Assembly (NCBI RefSeq): GCF_000149955.1
Contig: NC_031000.1
Coordinates: 2,287,014-2,351,013, forward strand
Reading direction: 5' to 3'
From: Fusarium oxysporum f. sp. lycopersici 4287
Lineage: Eukaryota > Ascomycota > Sordariomycetes > Hypocreales > Nectriaceae
DNA: 64,000 bases
Shown: in pieces, positions 42,355-53,106 of the stretch
Position numbering within the stretch: the first letter of the stretch is position 1
Layout: every line of letters starts with the position of its first letter
Translations under genes and position numbers: made by a program
Notes under the pieces: model-generated
The model's input: the letters and a program-made list of their open reading frames with translations, nothing else
Told to the model about the DNA's origin: nothing
Database searches by the model: none

Positions 42355-43185
42355 TTATACCTGTACCCAGCTGCTGGATGATGACTGATTAGATATCAAG
42401 CTGTCCACAGATTTGAGTGCTTCACTTGCAACGTATCGTTGAATGAGAGCACATTCGCAATCGCCATGCATTAAGAGTTGGGATTTTAGTTGGAAAACCT
42501 TCTCTTTTAGGTCGTTGCAGCAAGAAGACAGTTGTTGGTGCCGGTCTTGCAGTTCTTCCACCTGGGCGGTCAAGGCATCTTGTTCATCCTGCTTGCGAGC
42601 ACGACACTTGGCAGCAGCCTGCCGGTATCGCTCCAAGGCCTTCATGTAGCGGTCGTTCTTAGCCCGGCTTGGCTCGGCTCTCCTCCCTTGCGCATCCTTG
42701 GTTTCACAAAGCAGCCGCCTGCTTCTCGTCTTTTTACCTGGCTTAATCCACTTGGAAGACTCCAATGTTAAGTTAGACAGGCTCGAGTCTAGAAAAATGG
42801 CGTCGGTTGGGTTTCTCTGGCTGTTATGATGGTTTTCTGAACCGTCAGGTGTCGTGTCCCAGGTTGAGGGAGCTTGTGCTGTTGAACGATTGTTTCCATT
42901 ATATTGCTGGATAGTGGAGAATATGGACAATGCAGAGGATGGATTTGAAGCGTCCTATAGGCTCGCCTCTGCCAACCCACTACCAATGATATCATCTTTG
43001 ATGTGGTACTCCGAGGATGGAGTCGAGAGATATAACGGTTCGGAATTGGACGAGTTCATCGTAGAAGAAGCAGTTGATGAAACAATCCAATGCCATGGAA
43101 TCAGATATTCCGGCATATCTCCCCGAGCGAAATGAAAATAAGACTGGTCTTGAGCGGACCCATCCCAGTCAACAAGGGAAGCCAT
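42355..43185 (-). pseudogene. bZIP transcription factor with in-frame stop and altered basic region
   Basis: From ATG 43185 (MASLVDWDGSAQDQSYF) the frame meets TAG at 42955-42957 (codon 77) and then continues in the same frame to 42355. The second part has a basic region RYMKALERYRQAAAKCRARKQDEQDAL followed by a leucine-zipper-like coil (LTAQVEELQDRHQQL...LKEKVFQLKSQLL). It ends in CECALIQRYVASEALKSVDSL, very like the intact bZIP at 56951. The Asn that starts the NxxAAxxCR signature of bZIP proteins is Tyr here. No plausible intron removes the stop (the only GT..AG choice is 29 nt and breaks frame). Probably a decayed paralog of the bZIP at 56951-58012. Confidence 0.72.
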
Positions 43186-43960
43186 GTCAAAGTCGGAATA
43201 TCGAGACTTTTCTGAAGTTGTAAAAATAAAGCCTGCCGCGATCTTTTTCACAGACACTTAAGACTCCAGATCAAGTCTGAAATCTTAGATGACTAAACCT
43301 GTGTCAAAGGCAGTTTCAGAGCGGCGTGGTTTAATTGGCGAGAACGAAGGGTACACAAAGGTGCAAGTTGACTCAGCCACCAGGAAACGAGAGTAACTTG
43401 AAGCAGCTGAGTGCTCACTCCGGGGATAAAACCATCGACCGCTGCATGAAGCCATAGATCCTTTACTCTTTTTATTCTAGGACTGGCAGAGGCCAGGGTC
43501 CCGGCTTCGATTTCAGGGGTCGCCTTAATCCCAACGCAACCTTGAGTGAAGGTCTGACCATGCTTTTTATGGTACGTGCGGCGACATGCGATAACTCTCA
43601 GCTCTCATATCTTATGAGCTGTTATCTCTATATGCCCAAAGATAATCGCCAAGATACAAGGTGGAGCATCACACATATGGTACCTCTAAATCGTGAAATT
43701 CAGTCGTGATCTGCATCACATCAGATCACCGCAATCCTGAGTTCTTGATGAACTAAAGGACTCATGACAGTGATATGACATCGCATGGTTACCTTAAAAA
43801 TCTGCAGACTACTGTATGCAGGCTGCGATCTATAGGCTTTGATGAAGCCATAAAAACGAGTCATCAGGTAATGATCCGATGCCGGCCGTTAGCCGCCCCC
43901 ACACGTGGAAATTATTGCTTCACTTAAATCCTTTGTGGCTAAGCTAAGAATAAGGGATAA
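43186..43960. other. Intergenic stretch without a recognisable gene
   Basis: Upstream side of the bZIP relic; nothing further recognised. Confidence 0.45.
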
Positions 43961-44603
43961 CTAATCAGCTTTTCTTCTAAAGTTCACAGCGAAGTTAATC
44001 TCTGAATTGTTGTCCCAGTACTCCTGACCATTCACAGCATATCGCACGCAAAAGAACAGAGGATTCAGGACGAACTCATCCAGATCAGACATGGCAATCC
44101 CGAAAACGAATTTGTCATACTCTTGCCCCTCCCTAGTCTTCGCCGCACGGTAATAACACGCCGGCGTCTCTGAGATGGTCTTCCAATAATCCCGCGTAAA
44201 ACGGCAAACAATGGATTTATCAAAGGCCAAGTTGGCTACTACAACGAAAGCCAAAGAGAGCCAGGTGGCCACCTGAAAAGTAGAGCCTTTCTACTCTCAC
44301 AGGCATCGGCTTTCGGGTGCTGTCATTTTCGGGAAAGTTGAGTGCGACAGCCTCCCATCGAGGCTGTTTGATAATTTGACTGCTGGCTAGATGTTTATGC
44401 ACGGTTGAGATTTCGTATGCAGATGATCCAGTCTTCCAAATATTGGCAGGCTTGTCGGACTTGAAAAAGTAACAGACTTGCTCCAGTTGCGAGTGGAAAT
44501 TAACAGTCTTAGGTGAAGTTGGCTTTCCCTCGCCACCGCACATGCGTAGAGCTGGACGAGACTGCGACTGACTCTTTAATTTTCTTCGGGGTTTTTCTTT
44601 CAT
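43961..44603 (-). pseudogene. GAC1-like protein phosphatase 1 targeting subunit with CBM21 domain, frameshifted fragment
   Basis: Frame one (44603 to about 44245) has TSPKTVNFHSQLEQVCYFFKSDKPANIW, in which KTVNF fits the RVxF docking motif for PP1, followed by WEAVALNFPENDSTRKPMPVRVERLYFSGG. After a one-base shift near 44245 the second frame gives a CBM21 glycogen-binding domain (VVVANLAFDKSIVCRFTRDYWKTISET, DKFVFGIAMSDL, LFFCVRYAVNGQEYWDNNSEINFAVNF). GAC1/PIG-type subunits bring PP1 to glycogen in yeast and other fungi. The usual protein is several hundred residues longer on both sides, so this is a truncated copy; an unannotated short intron at the shift is possible but not evident. Confidence 0.72.
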
Positions 44604-45649
44604 TCATGTGTGACAGCTTCGCTATGGCTGGGACGCTCATAGTGTGAGTCTTGCCTCCATAGGTTGAAATGTGGCTCAGTGAAGAATATTAACTCCAACA
44701 GAAGGACAATGGTGAAATGCATGAGCTTACGGACAAACTGTTGAGCTGCCCTGCCTGGGAGGAATTTGACTAAGGGTCATATGCTGAGGATTATATAAAA
44801 GTCCGGAGACTGCTTTTTTGCTGGTCCTGTAATATATGGCAAACTCCGAAATCCACGAGCAGTTCCTTGGAGGTTGGTAACTCGGCAGACCTTCTGATCG
44901 GGGAGCCGGGCTTCGGTGACATAATGAAGCATGGATAGTGGTCTCATATCGATCTAACAATTTTATTTACTAACTTTGGACGTCTCGCGCTTTCGGGCTA
45001 TGTACACTGATTAAATGTTAATGTAACCACACAGATCTCCCTCACAATCATGACCGTCAGCGCTAGGATCATCAGATCATGCTGGCCAGCCAATCACTAC
45101 CTTACGTCCTGATCACAGTACTCACACGCAAGATTCCAGTCCGTGCTAGCATTTTGCCGACCCACCACAATCCCTGGACCCTGGAGCATTCACTAAACCC
45201 CGCCATTGTATGCACCCAGTGCATCTCAGCCGCAAGTCTTTGCGATTGCAACATGCTCTGATCGGCGAGTTGGAAGACAGAGAATATGGTTCTAGACTCT
45301 GAGGGTAGGTGAGACTTAGAGGCTGCAATCTCCTGATTTCATATAAACAGAGCATCATGATATGACCGGGTCATCAATAGTCAAACATGAGTCTCGTGAT
45401 TAAGGTTTTGTGTGGATATGGCCTCACTTCATAATGGCACCAGCAGCCACTGGATCATGGGACTCCAGGCTCGATTCTAGCCGGCCGTATTCCTCAAATT
45501 ATCTGGCAAATGAGCATAAATTTCATTCATCTCGACTGGGGATTTGTTCAACTCGACCTTTTTCAGTCAACATACCAGATTTCACTACAGTTTAGGTCTG
45601 AAATTATTCTCCTACGCTGAGCATTGAATAGCCCCTCCTGAACCCTCTA
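44604..45649. other. Intergenic stretch without a recognisable gene
   Basis: Short ORFs only, none with a recognisable domain. Confidence 0.45.
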
Positions 45650-46087
45650 ACGTGGTTGATAAGCGAGTGAGTCAGACAAGCAAGTGAGTCAGCTTAACCT
45701 ATACCTTAAAAGCTACTTTTAAAAAGCCTATATAAAATTCAAGCTAACCCTAAAATAGCTAGAATTAAGATATTATATATTTAACTATTTAAAACAGCTT
45801 CTTTCTAAATTAAAGAATTGTATTTAATTTATTATATAAGTAAAATGAAAAAAGCCTTATTTACACTACTTACACTGTGTAAATAAGCTTTTCTATATAA
45901 AATAAAATAGCTAAAAATTTAAAAAAAATATTTCTATAAATAAATAGCTACATATTATGTAAAAACAGTTTTTTTAGATTCTTAGCTATTTTATTTAAGG
46001 TAGCTAGGCACTATAGGGTAGGCTATTTTTAGCTATACAGTGCGCTGACTCACTCGCTTGTCTGACTCACTCGCTTATCAACCACGT
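45650..46087. mobile_element. Pogo-type MITE, 438 bp
   Basis: The left end starts ACGTGGTTGATAAGCGAGTG and the right end is its exact inverse, flanked by TA (45648-45649, 46088-46089). The end motif is doubled (GATAAGCGAGTGAGTC then GACAAGCAAGTGAGTC). The interior is AT-rich and non-coding. A non-autonomous relative of the pogo elements at 6387 and 50831, to judge from the ACGTnnnnGATAAGCG end. Confidence 0.9.
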
Positions 46088-46089
46088 TA

Positions 46090-47810
46090 CTGTTACAAAC
46101 TCTATCAGAACTTAACGGTACCGTGTGGTCAAGGGATTGCCGGTCGCCGGCTGCATTGCGGATCGGTTTGAGTGTCTAGCCCATCCTCCTGCAAAAGCTG
46201 CGAACCATCCCATACGCATTTAAGATTTGTCCTGGCGATTGATCTGACCAATAACCGATGTCCGCACTGAACTATATAACAATCTTAACCCAATAAAGGG
46301 CCTGGAGAGGCCTCCATATGTCGTTGTCCAGGAAGCGGGGGCCGGCGAACCGCATCTCGGGAGTGTCACAATCTCTACAGCCCACCGCCGACACGTTAAT
46401 GTTCATCGATGAAGAATGTGGGCGGCCATGTGTGCCAAAATGGCTACCTGTTCAGAGGGACACTAAGAAAAAATGACGGGCATTTTCTCCAAAACACGAC
46501 TCTTATTATAAAACAAACCAATATCCTCGTTGCTTCCAGGATAACCAAGAAAATAATGCTTTGTATATCTCACGCATCGAAACACAACCCATACAGACCT
46601 CACGAATGTAAGAATTCTAGGTCGTTACAGCGAGGATCTTCGTGTCTGGGCGTCATGAAGGAAACCTGGTAGGAGTGACGGCATTACCTACATATACATA
46701 AGCGGCGATCAAAATGTCCCTTTACCAGTGACTAAAACATACTAGCCAGGCACCAACTATTATGAGAAGGGCTGAAAAAAAAAAAAAGTAGAATAAGAAG
46801 ACTTTCGAGGATTATATTGTCACCTTATTGCTGTAAGGATCAGAAGTCGGACTAAAGTGGGGCTGAGGGGCATTTGATCGAGATTACAGAGAACGAGAAA
46901 GAAGTCGACGTTGACAGACGGTGCTTGATGCCCGTACCCACGTGAGTACAGTATAAATCATCCCCCTATATCTTCATCTAGCGTGGACTTACTGATGGTT
47001 TCTCTTATTAAAATCTCAAAGCAATCTTGAGAGAAACGATTAAAATGAACAAGTGATTATTAACACTGTAGAAGCGGTACATAGGTGCTTATTAACACAA
47101 ATCAATGTCAGATCAACAATTAGGGGAGTTGATGGTATTGCTGGAGTCTAGACCATTCTTCTCATCTTTTTCAAAGTTTATTGTACCGTATCAAATCTAC
47201 GTAGTATTCGACCCCCTTCTCAAAGGGGCACCAGATGACCCTCCAAGACTGTGCACCACCACCCTACCTGAGTCCGATTTATCAGAATGGTGGGAAGGAT
47301 AGCTCAGCCAACTTGTAGGGCCCATGGCTGAAGGAAAGGGTGAATTAAACGGCGGGGCCCGACGGCCGCAGGGGTGATGGATTTCGCATAAGAAATATGA
47401 CAAGCAACCCATCAACATCGTCCGTCGAACAGCAATACTACAATGCTCAAGTTCCTTTTTAATTTTATCGTCCGGCTTACGCATATCGCTTGCGTAAACT
47501 ATTTACAACCAGTTCCTTCATGGCCACCTACGGTTATGCGACTGATCTTGGTGGGCTTTACTGGAATAAGGAAGACAGCCCAGTCGAGGTGCGTAGAGGA
47601 GGCTACCAACCCGGTTCCACCTCTAGATGACGTTCAATTTGCTTCCATTCTGGCCCGTCTGTTATTGAGACCGAAACATTATTTTGATCTCATAACATCT
47701 AACATTCCTCGTATCGGTCATCGCTAACAACCCGCAGCCGTCTTTTGACTCTTCCCTCAACCAATTCAATCAAGGTAGGAAGCCTCCCAACGTTATAATG
47801 TCTTATTTGA
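46090..47810. other. Intergenic stretch without a recognisable gene
   Basis: Includes a short A-run near 46775; small ORFs (46409-46672, 47105-47302) have no recognisable motif. Confidence 0.45.
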
Positions 47811-48512
47811 CGCTCATACAGCTTAGAAACCCTTTTAGTCGACACTCTATGTGGAACCAAGGCATACGATCTTTCAACAGCTTACACTGATCCAGCATTT
47901 GCATCATGTCAAGTCTTGACGACTTCGTCCTCTGTTGAACCGTGCACATCAGACTTTGCCTTCTCTTATGTCGGCTCATCTGTAGGTATTGACGAAATCG
48001 TCGTTCAGTCGGGTTATACGGCAGCATCCGAGAGTATGGAAGGAAATTCCACCGGTGCCACGTCTGACACAGATGAGAAGACAATCTCGGCCCACTTACC
48101 CCAGGAAAATAGCATCAGGGACAAATCCGACGACAACCGCCAAAACAGCGAGGGGTCCCCAAACCCGCGCGCAGAGGTCAAATTACGTTCAGCATCCCGC
48201 AAGCCAAAGAGAACTCGAAAGAAGCCAGCTATTGACCCAAACACCCAGCAAGCTCGAGAGTGCCACAACAACATCGAGAAACAGTATCGGACACGTTTGA
48301 AGCTGCGCTTCGAAAAGTTACTCACGGTACTGCAAGCCTTACGGCGGGAAGACGAGAGCCCAGGGGAAACAAAGTCTTTGGAAATGAACTATTGCTTCAG
48401 CAGAGGCGATGTTTTAGATGCTGCGAGGCAGCGCATTTTGGGCCTAGAGGAAGAAAACAAACGGCTTTCATGCAAAATCGAAGAGCTCGGCCAGGATTTG
48501 ATGGTTGGTTAG
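47811..48512 (+). CDS. bHLH transcription factor, SREBP-like basic region
   Basis: The frame is open from 47811 (after a TGA) to the stop at 48512. The first ATG in it is at 48036, but the residues before it (CGTKAYDLSTAYTDPAFASCQVLTTSSSVEPC) look like protein, so an upstream exon is likely and unresolved. A basic linker (RKPKRTRKKPAIDPN) leads into QARECHNNIEKQYRTRLKLRFEKLLTVLQ. His, Glu and Arg at the E-box-reading positions and Tyr after EKQ recall SREBP-type bHLH proteins. The loop is long, and helix 2 (RGDVLDAARQRILGLEEENKRLSCKIEEL) runs into a short zipper. It ends soon after, and no membrane segments follow, so it is not a full SREBP. Confidence 0.7.
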   Translation, partial: RSYSLETLLVDTLCGTKAYDLSTAYTDPAFASCQVLTTSSSVEPCTSDFAFSYVGSSVGIDEIVVQSGYTAASESMEGNSTGATSDTDEKTISAHLPQENSIRDKSDDNRQNSEGSPNPRAEVKLRSASRKPKRTRKKPAIDPNTQQARECHNNIEKQYRTRLKLRFEKLLTVLQALRREDESPGETKSLEMNYCFSRGDVLDAARQRILGLEEENKRLSCKIEELGQDLMVG

Positions 48513-49380
48513 GAAAAGTCAAGTCCTGATAAAAGCCGCCCTGACCGGAGATTGCGTGGTCGGTGATTTATAGCTCATGTGTGCACTAGACTCGATAATT
48601 AATTTGATAAGGGTTGAAGGATAACACTTACTGGGGTTTGTATAGGAGGGTTAATTGACGCAGCTTTGTAAGCCAGCTGAAACGAAAGAATGCCCTTTGT
48701 AGTTTGTGTCCCGTAGATAAACAGCAAGTAGACGTAGGGAAGGCAGGACCGGTTGCTTGTGACATGAATTTAGGGTCAGTTGATATAACATCAGGGTTAA
48801 GCTAAAGCACGAGCTTCCGTGTAGGACAGGAGGTGCACACACCTAAGGAAAGTGCTGATCTATAATGGCAAGGGCACAAGAATGAGCAAGTTGATCACCG
48901 GAGCCCAATAAGACCAGTGAGCAACTATGGCATGGCATTTACTATACTTACAGTTGTATCATGCTTAAATAAAAAGTTCGACTTGCATCACCACCAGACC
49001 CCGACACTTGACTGCCTTTGTGCTAGCGTGCCGTCTGTATGGTAGTCAAGTCTAAGTTGTCAGGGTCCAGATCTAGAACCTATGAATCGGAAGATTAAAT
49101 GCGAAACCAATTAAGGCAAGGAAGGATTTACCATGGAACAAGCCGTAGTGAGAAAAGACTAGCCTAGGTATGATCAAGAAGTTGCATTTGTGGGCATAAA
49201 CCTTTTATCTAACGAACCAACCCTGCAACTTCACCACTTCGTGATCATGGCACGTTCTCTTTTGGGTCCGGATTAACACTTGGCTCACTATTTACGGTAC
49301 GAGAGGAACCAGGATATTCACACCGTCTATGCATGGATGCTGCCGTCGCAATATGGACAATGAGTATGTATAATACAAGC
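48513..49380. other. Intergenic stretch without a recognisable gene
   Basis: Between two 3' ends; nothing recognised. Confidence 0.45.
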
Positions 49381-50084
49381 CTACACATGCCCTAATGTAG
49401 AAGCATCATCTGCCCGTTGATCTGATACATGCGCTTGGCTTGGCCCCTGCAGCACAGGCTTGGATGATGTAAAATTAACTGCGCATATGGGGCATGTATC
49501 ATGTTTCGCAAGGTACCACGTAGCAATACAATTTGAGTGGAAAGTATGCTCACACGCCAGGTGACGAACCATATCAGTATCCTGAATACCCTCTATGCAT
49601 ATCACACTAAACAGGGAGGTGAGTGATCAGTCAAGTACTTCTTACAATAAATAAGGAAAGAGGACGTACCACGTCATGTCCGAACTCAGCATCGCCCAAG
49701 AGACGTGCGCTCCGTCTGTAAGCTCCCGTCTTATGTCTTTGCTTGTCTTTTGGGGAGCAATAGCATCTAGATGAGGCAAATCTCTATCTTCAATGCTGGT
49801 GGATTCTGTTGATGCAGATCTCTGGGAGCTGCTAGACCCTTCTGCGCCTGCAATCCTGCCATATCTCACCAACCCATATAATCTATATTGCTATTAGGCG
49901 ACTGAATAAGTAAGAGTTTCGAATAGTTTAGAAATATATACCTCGGAATACACATGAGAAATAAAACCACCACAAGTAAAAGTGGCATTGCCATGACTGG
50001 GAGCCATCCCAGTAGTGTATGTTTTGAATCTCGGTTATCAGAGTTCGGAGTGGTAACGGGAAAGGTATTGCTTATCGCAGGCAT
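49381..50084 (-). CDS. Single-pass transmembrane RING-H2 protein (putative E3 ubiquitin ligase)
   Basis: Three exons: 50084..49942, 49882..49670 and 49606..49381, 193 aa; introns of 59 and 63 nt both have GTA..TAG ends and keep the frame. The N-terminus is polar, followed by one membrane helix (WLPVMAMPLLLVVVLFLMCI, about residues 27-46). A Ser-rich linker leads to a complete C3H2C3 RING (CVICIEGIQDTDMVRHLACEHTFHSNCIATWYLAKHDTCPIC). The last 30 residues are polar. Such small membrane-anchored RING proteins usually tag membrane or endosomal cargo; the target here is unknown. The second intron splits the first RING Cys pair, which supports the splice model. Confidence 0.8.
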
Positions 50085-50830
50085 GGCTTCTACGTGTAGG
50101 GCGAATCAAAAGAGTCTGTGCCTTCCAAGTAAAGGCACAAAGGCAGCCGACAGAGTTTATGTGCTTGGAATAATTTCCAACATGGCAGGTCCTGTATAGC
50201 CTGGCCTTACATTTTTAGTTTGGGTTAAGAGCGTCATGTCCCTCTTGGCTGGATCCGCCCTATGATCTGATGGACATGGTCGCCACGTCATCCTCAAAAA
50301 TTAGTCAAAAAGACTATCTCTTTGAGCGGCACAAGACTGCAACAGGTCAATCGACCCACTTCACCCCACGTATCTTTGTAACTGGTCTACTTCTATCATA
50401 GTTTACCCTATTTATTTAGCTACTTTAATTGGCTAATGACTTTCCTTTGTTACTCTCATTGGCTATTGGTCTTCTATATACAAGCTGATTTGCTTACTCT
50501 GATTGGCCTGATACCCTTGTCGTGACCGCATGCCAGTATTGTGCCGCTCAAAGAGATAGTGTTGAATGCCCGGCCCCGAGTAGATCCCGTGCCCAAGCCT
50601 ACTCCAATGGCTGGTATGTGAAAGAAACCTGCCTTTTTCGTTTGGATGGATACAAGCTAACCAGGCTTTCGCCATTTGGTCAGCCAGTGATATCAAGAAG
50701 ATGCGCCCAAAGATGCATAATCACTGTCTTTGACAAGATCAAGGGCTCATTAGGCTGACAGTAGTAACGTACTGGTTTGAAGGACAATGCGTCAATAGAA
50801 TCTACAAAGAAAAAGAAAAAGAACTATATA
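50085..50830. other. Intergenic stretch without a recognisable gene
   Basis: Promoter side of the RING gene up to the pogo insertion; nothing further recognised. Confidence 0.45.
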
Positions 50831-52693
50831 ACGTACGTGATAAGCGAATGTCGCAGATAAGCGAATGTCGCACTGAGCTGCATGCTCATAACTTCCTACC
50901 CCGTAAAATCACACAGGGCCCTCGAAATCAGCTCTAATCCATTGGCAGCCTATTCTTAAGACAATGCTACTTCTATTTGACATCTTCGTGCGTTATGTCC
51001 TGTCCTGCCGCACACGCCACATCGCCGTTCCTTCGTTTCCGGCCCACGCTTCCGACCACCATTTCGACGACCTTCTCCTTCCAACTGCATATTTACCTCT
51101 TGCTGACTGTGCAAATCTTGCCCTTCACCTAGAGTTAGACTCCCTCCGTCTCGCAAACGTTTCTTTTTCCTCCGTCGACGTCGGCTAAGTATCTCATTCT
51201 CCTGCCGAAGGATCTGGTTTTCGGACCTCAGCAAAGCGATCTGATGCATGATTCCTTGCGTCCCCTTTGCAAACTGGTCCACAGCATGCATAATCGAAGT
51301 CGGTGAGCTTCCTTGGTGCCGAGAGATTCGGTTCTTGATGAATTCGGATTGCGAGCTCGCCTCTGTCGGATTGTGTGGCGTCTGAGAGACCCAAGGTGCC
51401 GGTAGCTCGTCGACCCCTTGAACCGGTGTCGGCGTACGCAGCTTCACATCCAGTCGAGAAATTACACTTTCAGGGTCTAGAGGCACAAGGCCTGCTCCTC
51501 GAAAACCCCCCCGGATGTTTTTTTCCGTCATCGACTCTTGGAATGCAGCTAAAAATGCCGGAAAGAAATCCTCCTTGGAGATGTGCGTTGTACCCGCCTG
51601 CATTTTCTTCTCAATTTGCCGCCCGTATGCTTGCTTGAGCGGGCCAAAAACACCCGACATCCAGAGGCTGAAGGATATGAGATGAATGAGAAGGCATACA
51701 GAGAGTAATAATCTTATTTTCTTTGCAGTAGAGCTCGAAGTCGACTGAGAGGTGACTTTTGTGGCCATCCAGGATTAGGAGGCGATATTCACCAGTCATG
51801 CGAGGTTTGGTGTGTTTATCGAAATGCCGAACCCATTCCAGACCTCTCTCGTTCGTCGTCCAGCCATTTTCGGTCGTGGAAAGAACCCAGTCGTGCGGTA
51901 GAGGGCTATCTTCGTACCATGTCGAGAGGTGATATTGACCCGCAACAATGATGAACGGTGGCGCGCACCAACCCTCAGAACTGACGCCCTGGATCACCGT
52001 AACCCATTCCCGGCTTCCAGGCTGAGCCAATTTAGCGTTGGAACGTCGTTCCACACTTGTAACGACCAAGCCTGTTGAAATAACGCCCATCATAAAGCCA
52101 GTCTCGTCAAAGTTGTAGATATCCGACGCCACGATGCCGTATTTGATGATTGTGTTCTCCACGAGCGTGAACCAAGCTTGGATGACCTCCGGATCTTCGC
52201 ATTGGGCTCTTTTGTAATCATATCTGCGAAAATGACGCGTCTTTAGCTCTGGTTGTCGTCTGACGAAGTTGGAAGCCCAGCGCTTGCCGACGGGGGACGC
52301 GTCGCGGTCAGCGAGTAGTTTATTGGCCATATCTTCCACATCGCGAAGGCGGGGAGGAAATGCTCGCGCATCCAGGTCCAGAACGTACTGGACAATAGTA
52401 GATTCCTCCAGATTCGTAAGCTTTCTCGAATTGGCCGTAATATCGCGCCTCGGCTGCATGCCGCGCTGGCGACGCTGAAGTTTCCTGGGATCCACGGAGT
52501 AGATTTTAGCAGCGGCTCGGGCACTTAGGTTTGGGTCACGCTGCATAGCCTCAAGGGCCAAGATGATGTAATTTTCATCGTTTTTCTGGGACATCCTATT
52601 TTATGAAGAAAAATGATGTTGACATGAGATTGTCGCGCGGGCATCTCGGCGTGCGACATTCGCTTATCTGCGACATTCGCTTATCACGTACGT
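50831..52693 (-). mobile_element. Pogo (Fot-like) DNA transposon, 1863 bp, nearly intact
   Basis: The ends start ACGTACGTGATAAGCGAATG and are exact inverses over at least 40 bp, including a second GATAAGCGAATGTCGC copy. TA flanks lie at 50829-50830 and 52694-52695. The single transposase gene is on the minus strand with one frameshift. Confidence 0.92.
50956..52594 (-). pseudogene. Pogo-family DDE transposase with one-base insertion
   Basis: Starts at ATG 52594 (MSQKNDENYIILALEAMQRDP). The psq and CENP-B-like HTH regions, YNFDETGFMMG, LLILDGHKSHLS and ILQPLDVGCF are intact. At 51648-51652 a run of five A (T on the coding strand) shifts the frame; with four it would read CFGPLKQAYGRQIEKK and continue in the second frame to 50956, through a coiled coil and the CCHC knuckle CGVCGRTGHNARRC. 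Same family as the intact copy at 6493-8148 but clearly diverged. No RIP stops. It may be a recent inactivation or a homopolymer assembly error. Confidence 0.88.
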
Positions 52694-52695
52694 TA

Positions 52696-53106
52696 AGTAA
52701 AGTTATTCCAGTTGAAGGAATTGAGTTGCTGTAGGGTGGGGTGTCCACAGACTTTTAGAGCATAATTTTACCTCTGCATGCGCGCTTTGTCTATGGTTAA
52801 GCACGTTCATTCTTTACAAAGCGGTCCCTGTCCTAGATTTCAATACTCTTTGAGCCCATGTGTTAACACGCTTCAACTTGTCGGTTCGCTAGGACAGAGC
52901 GAGGGTGACACGGCCGGTGACAGCGCCAAACGGGGACCGCTAGACTCAAGCGGGCAGCTCAGTGCTCCCACAGAGATATACAGTACGATGCCCTGGTGGT
53001 TTGGAACTGGCACCGCAGCAGGTACGCTCGAAATGGCGAGCTGGACAGGCAAGGGAGGAAAGGCAGTTGTCATTTCAAGTCGTAAAATACCCATTGTTTC
53101 AAAGCT
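52696..53106. other. Intergenic stretch without a recognisable gene
   Basis: An ORF at 52778-53137 has no recognisable domain. Confidence 0.4.
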
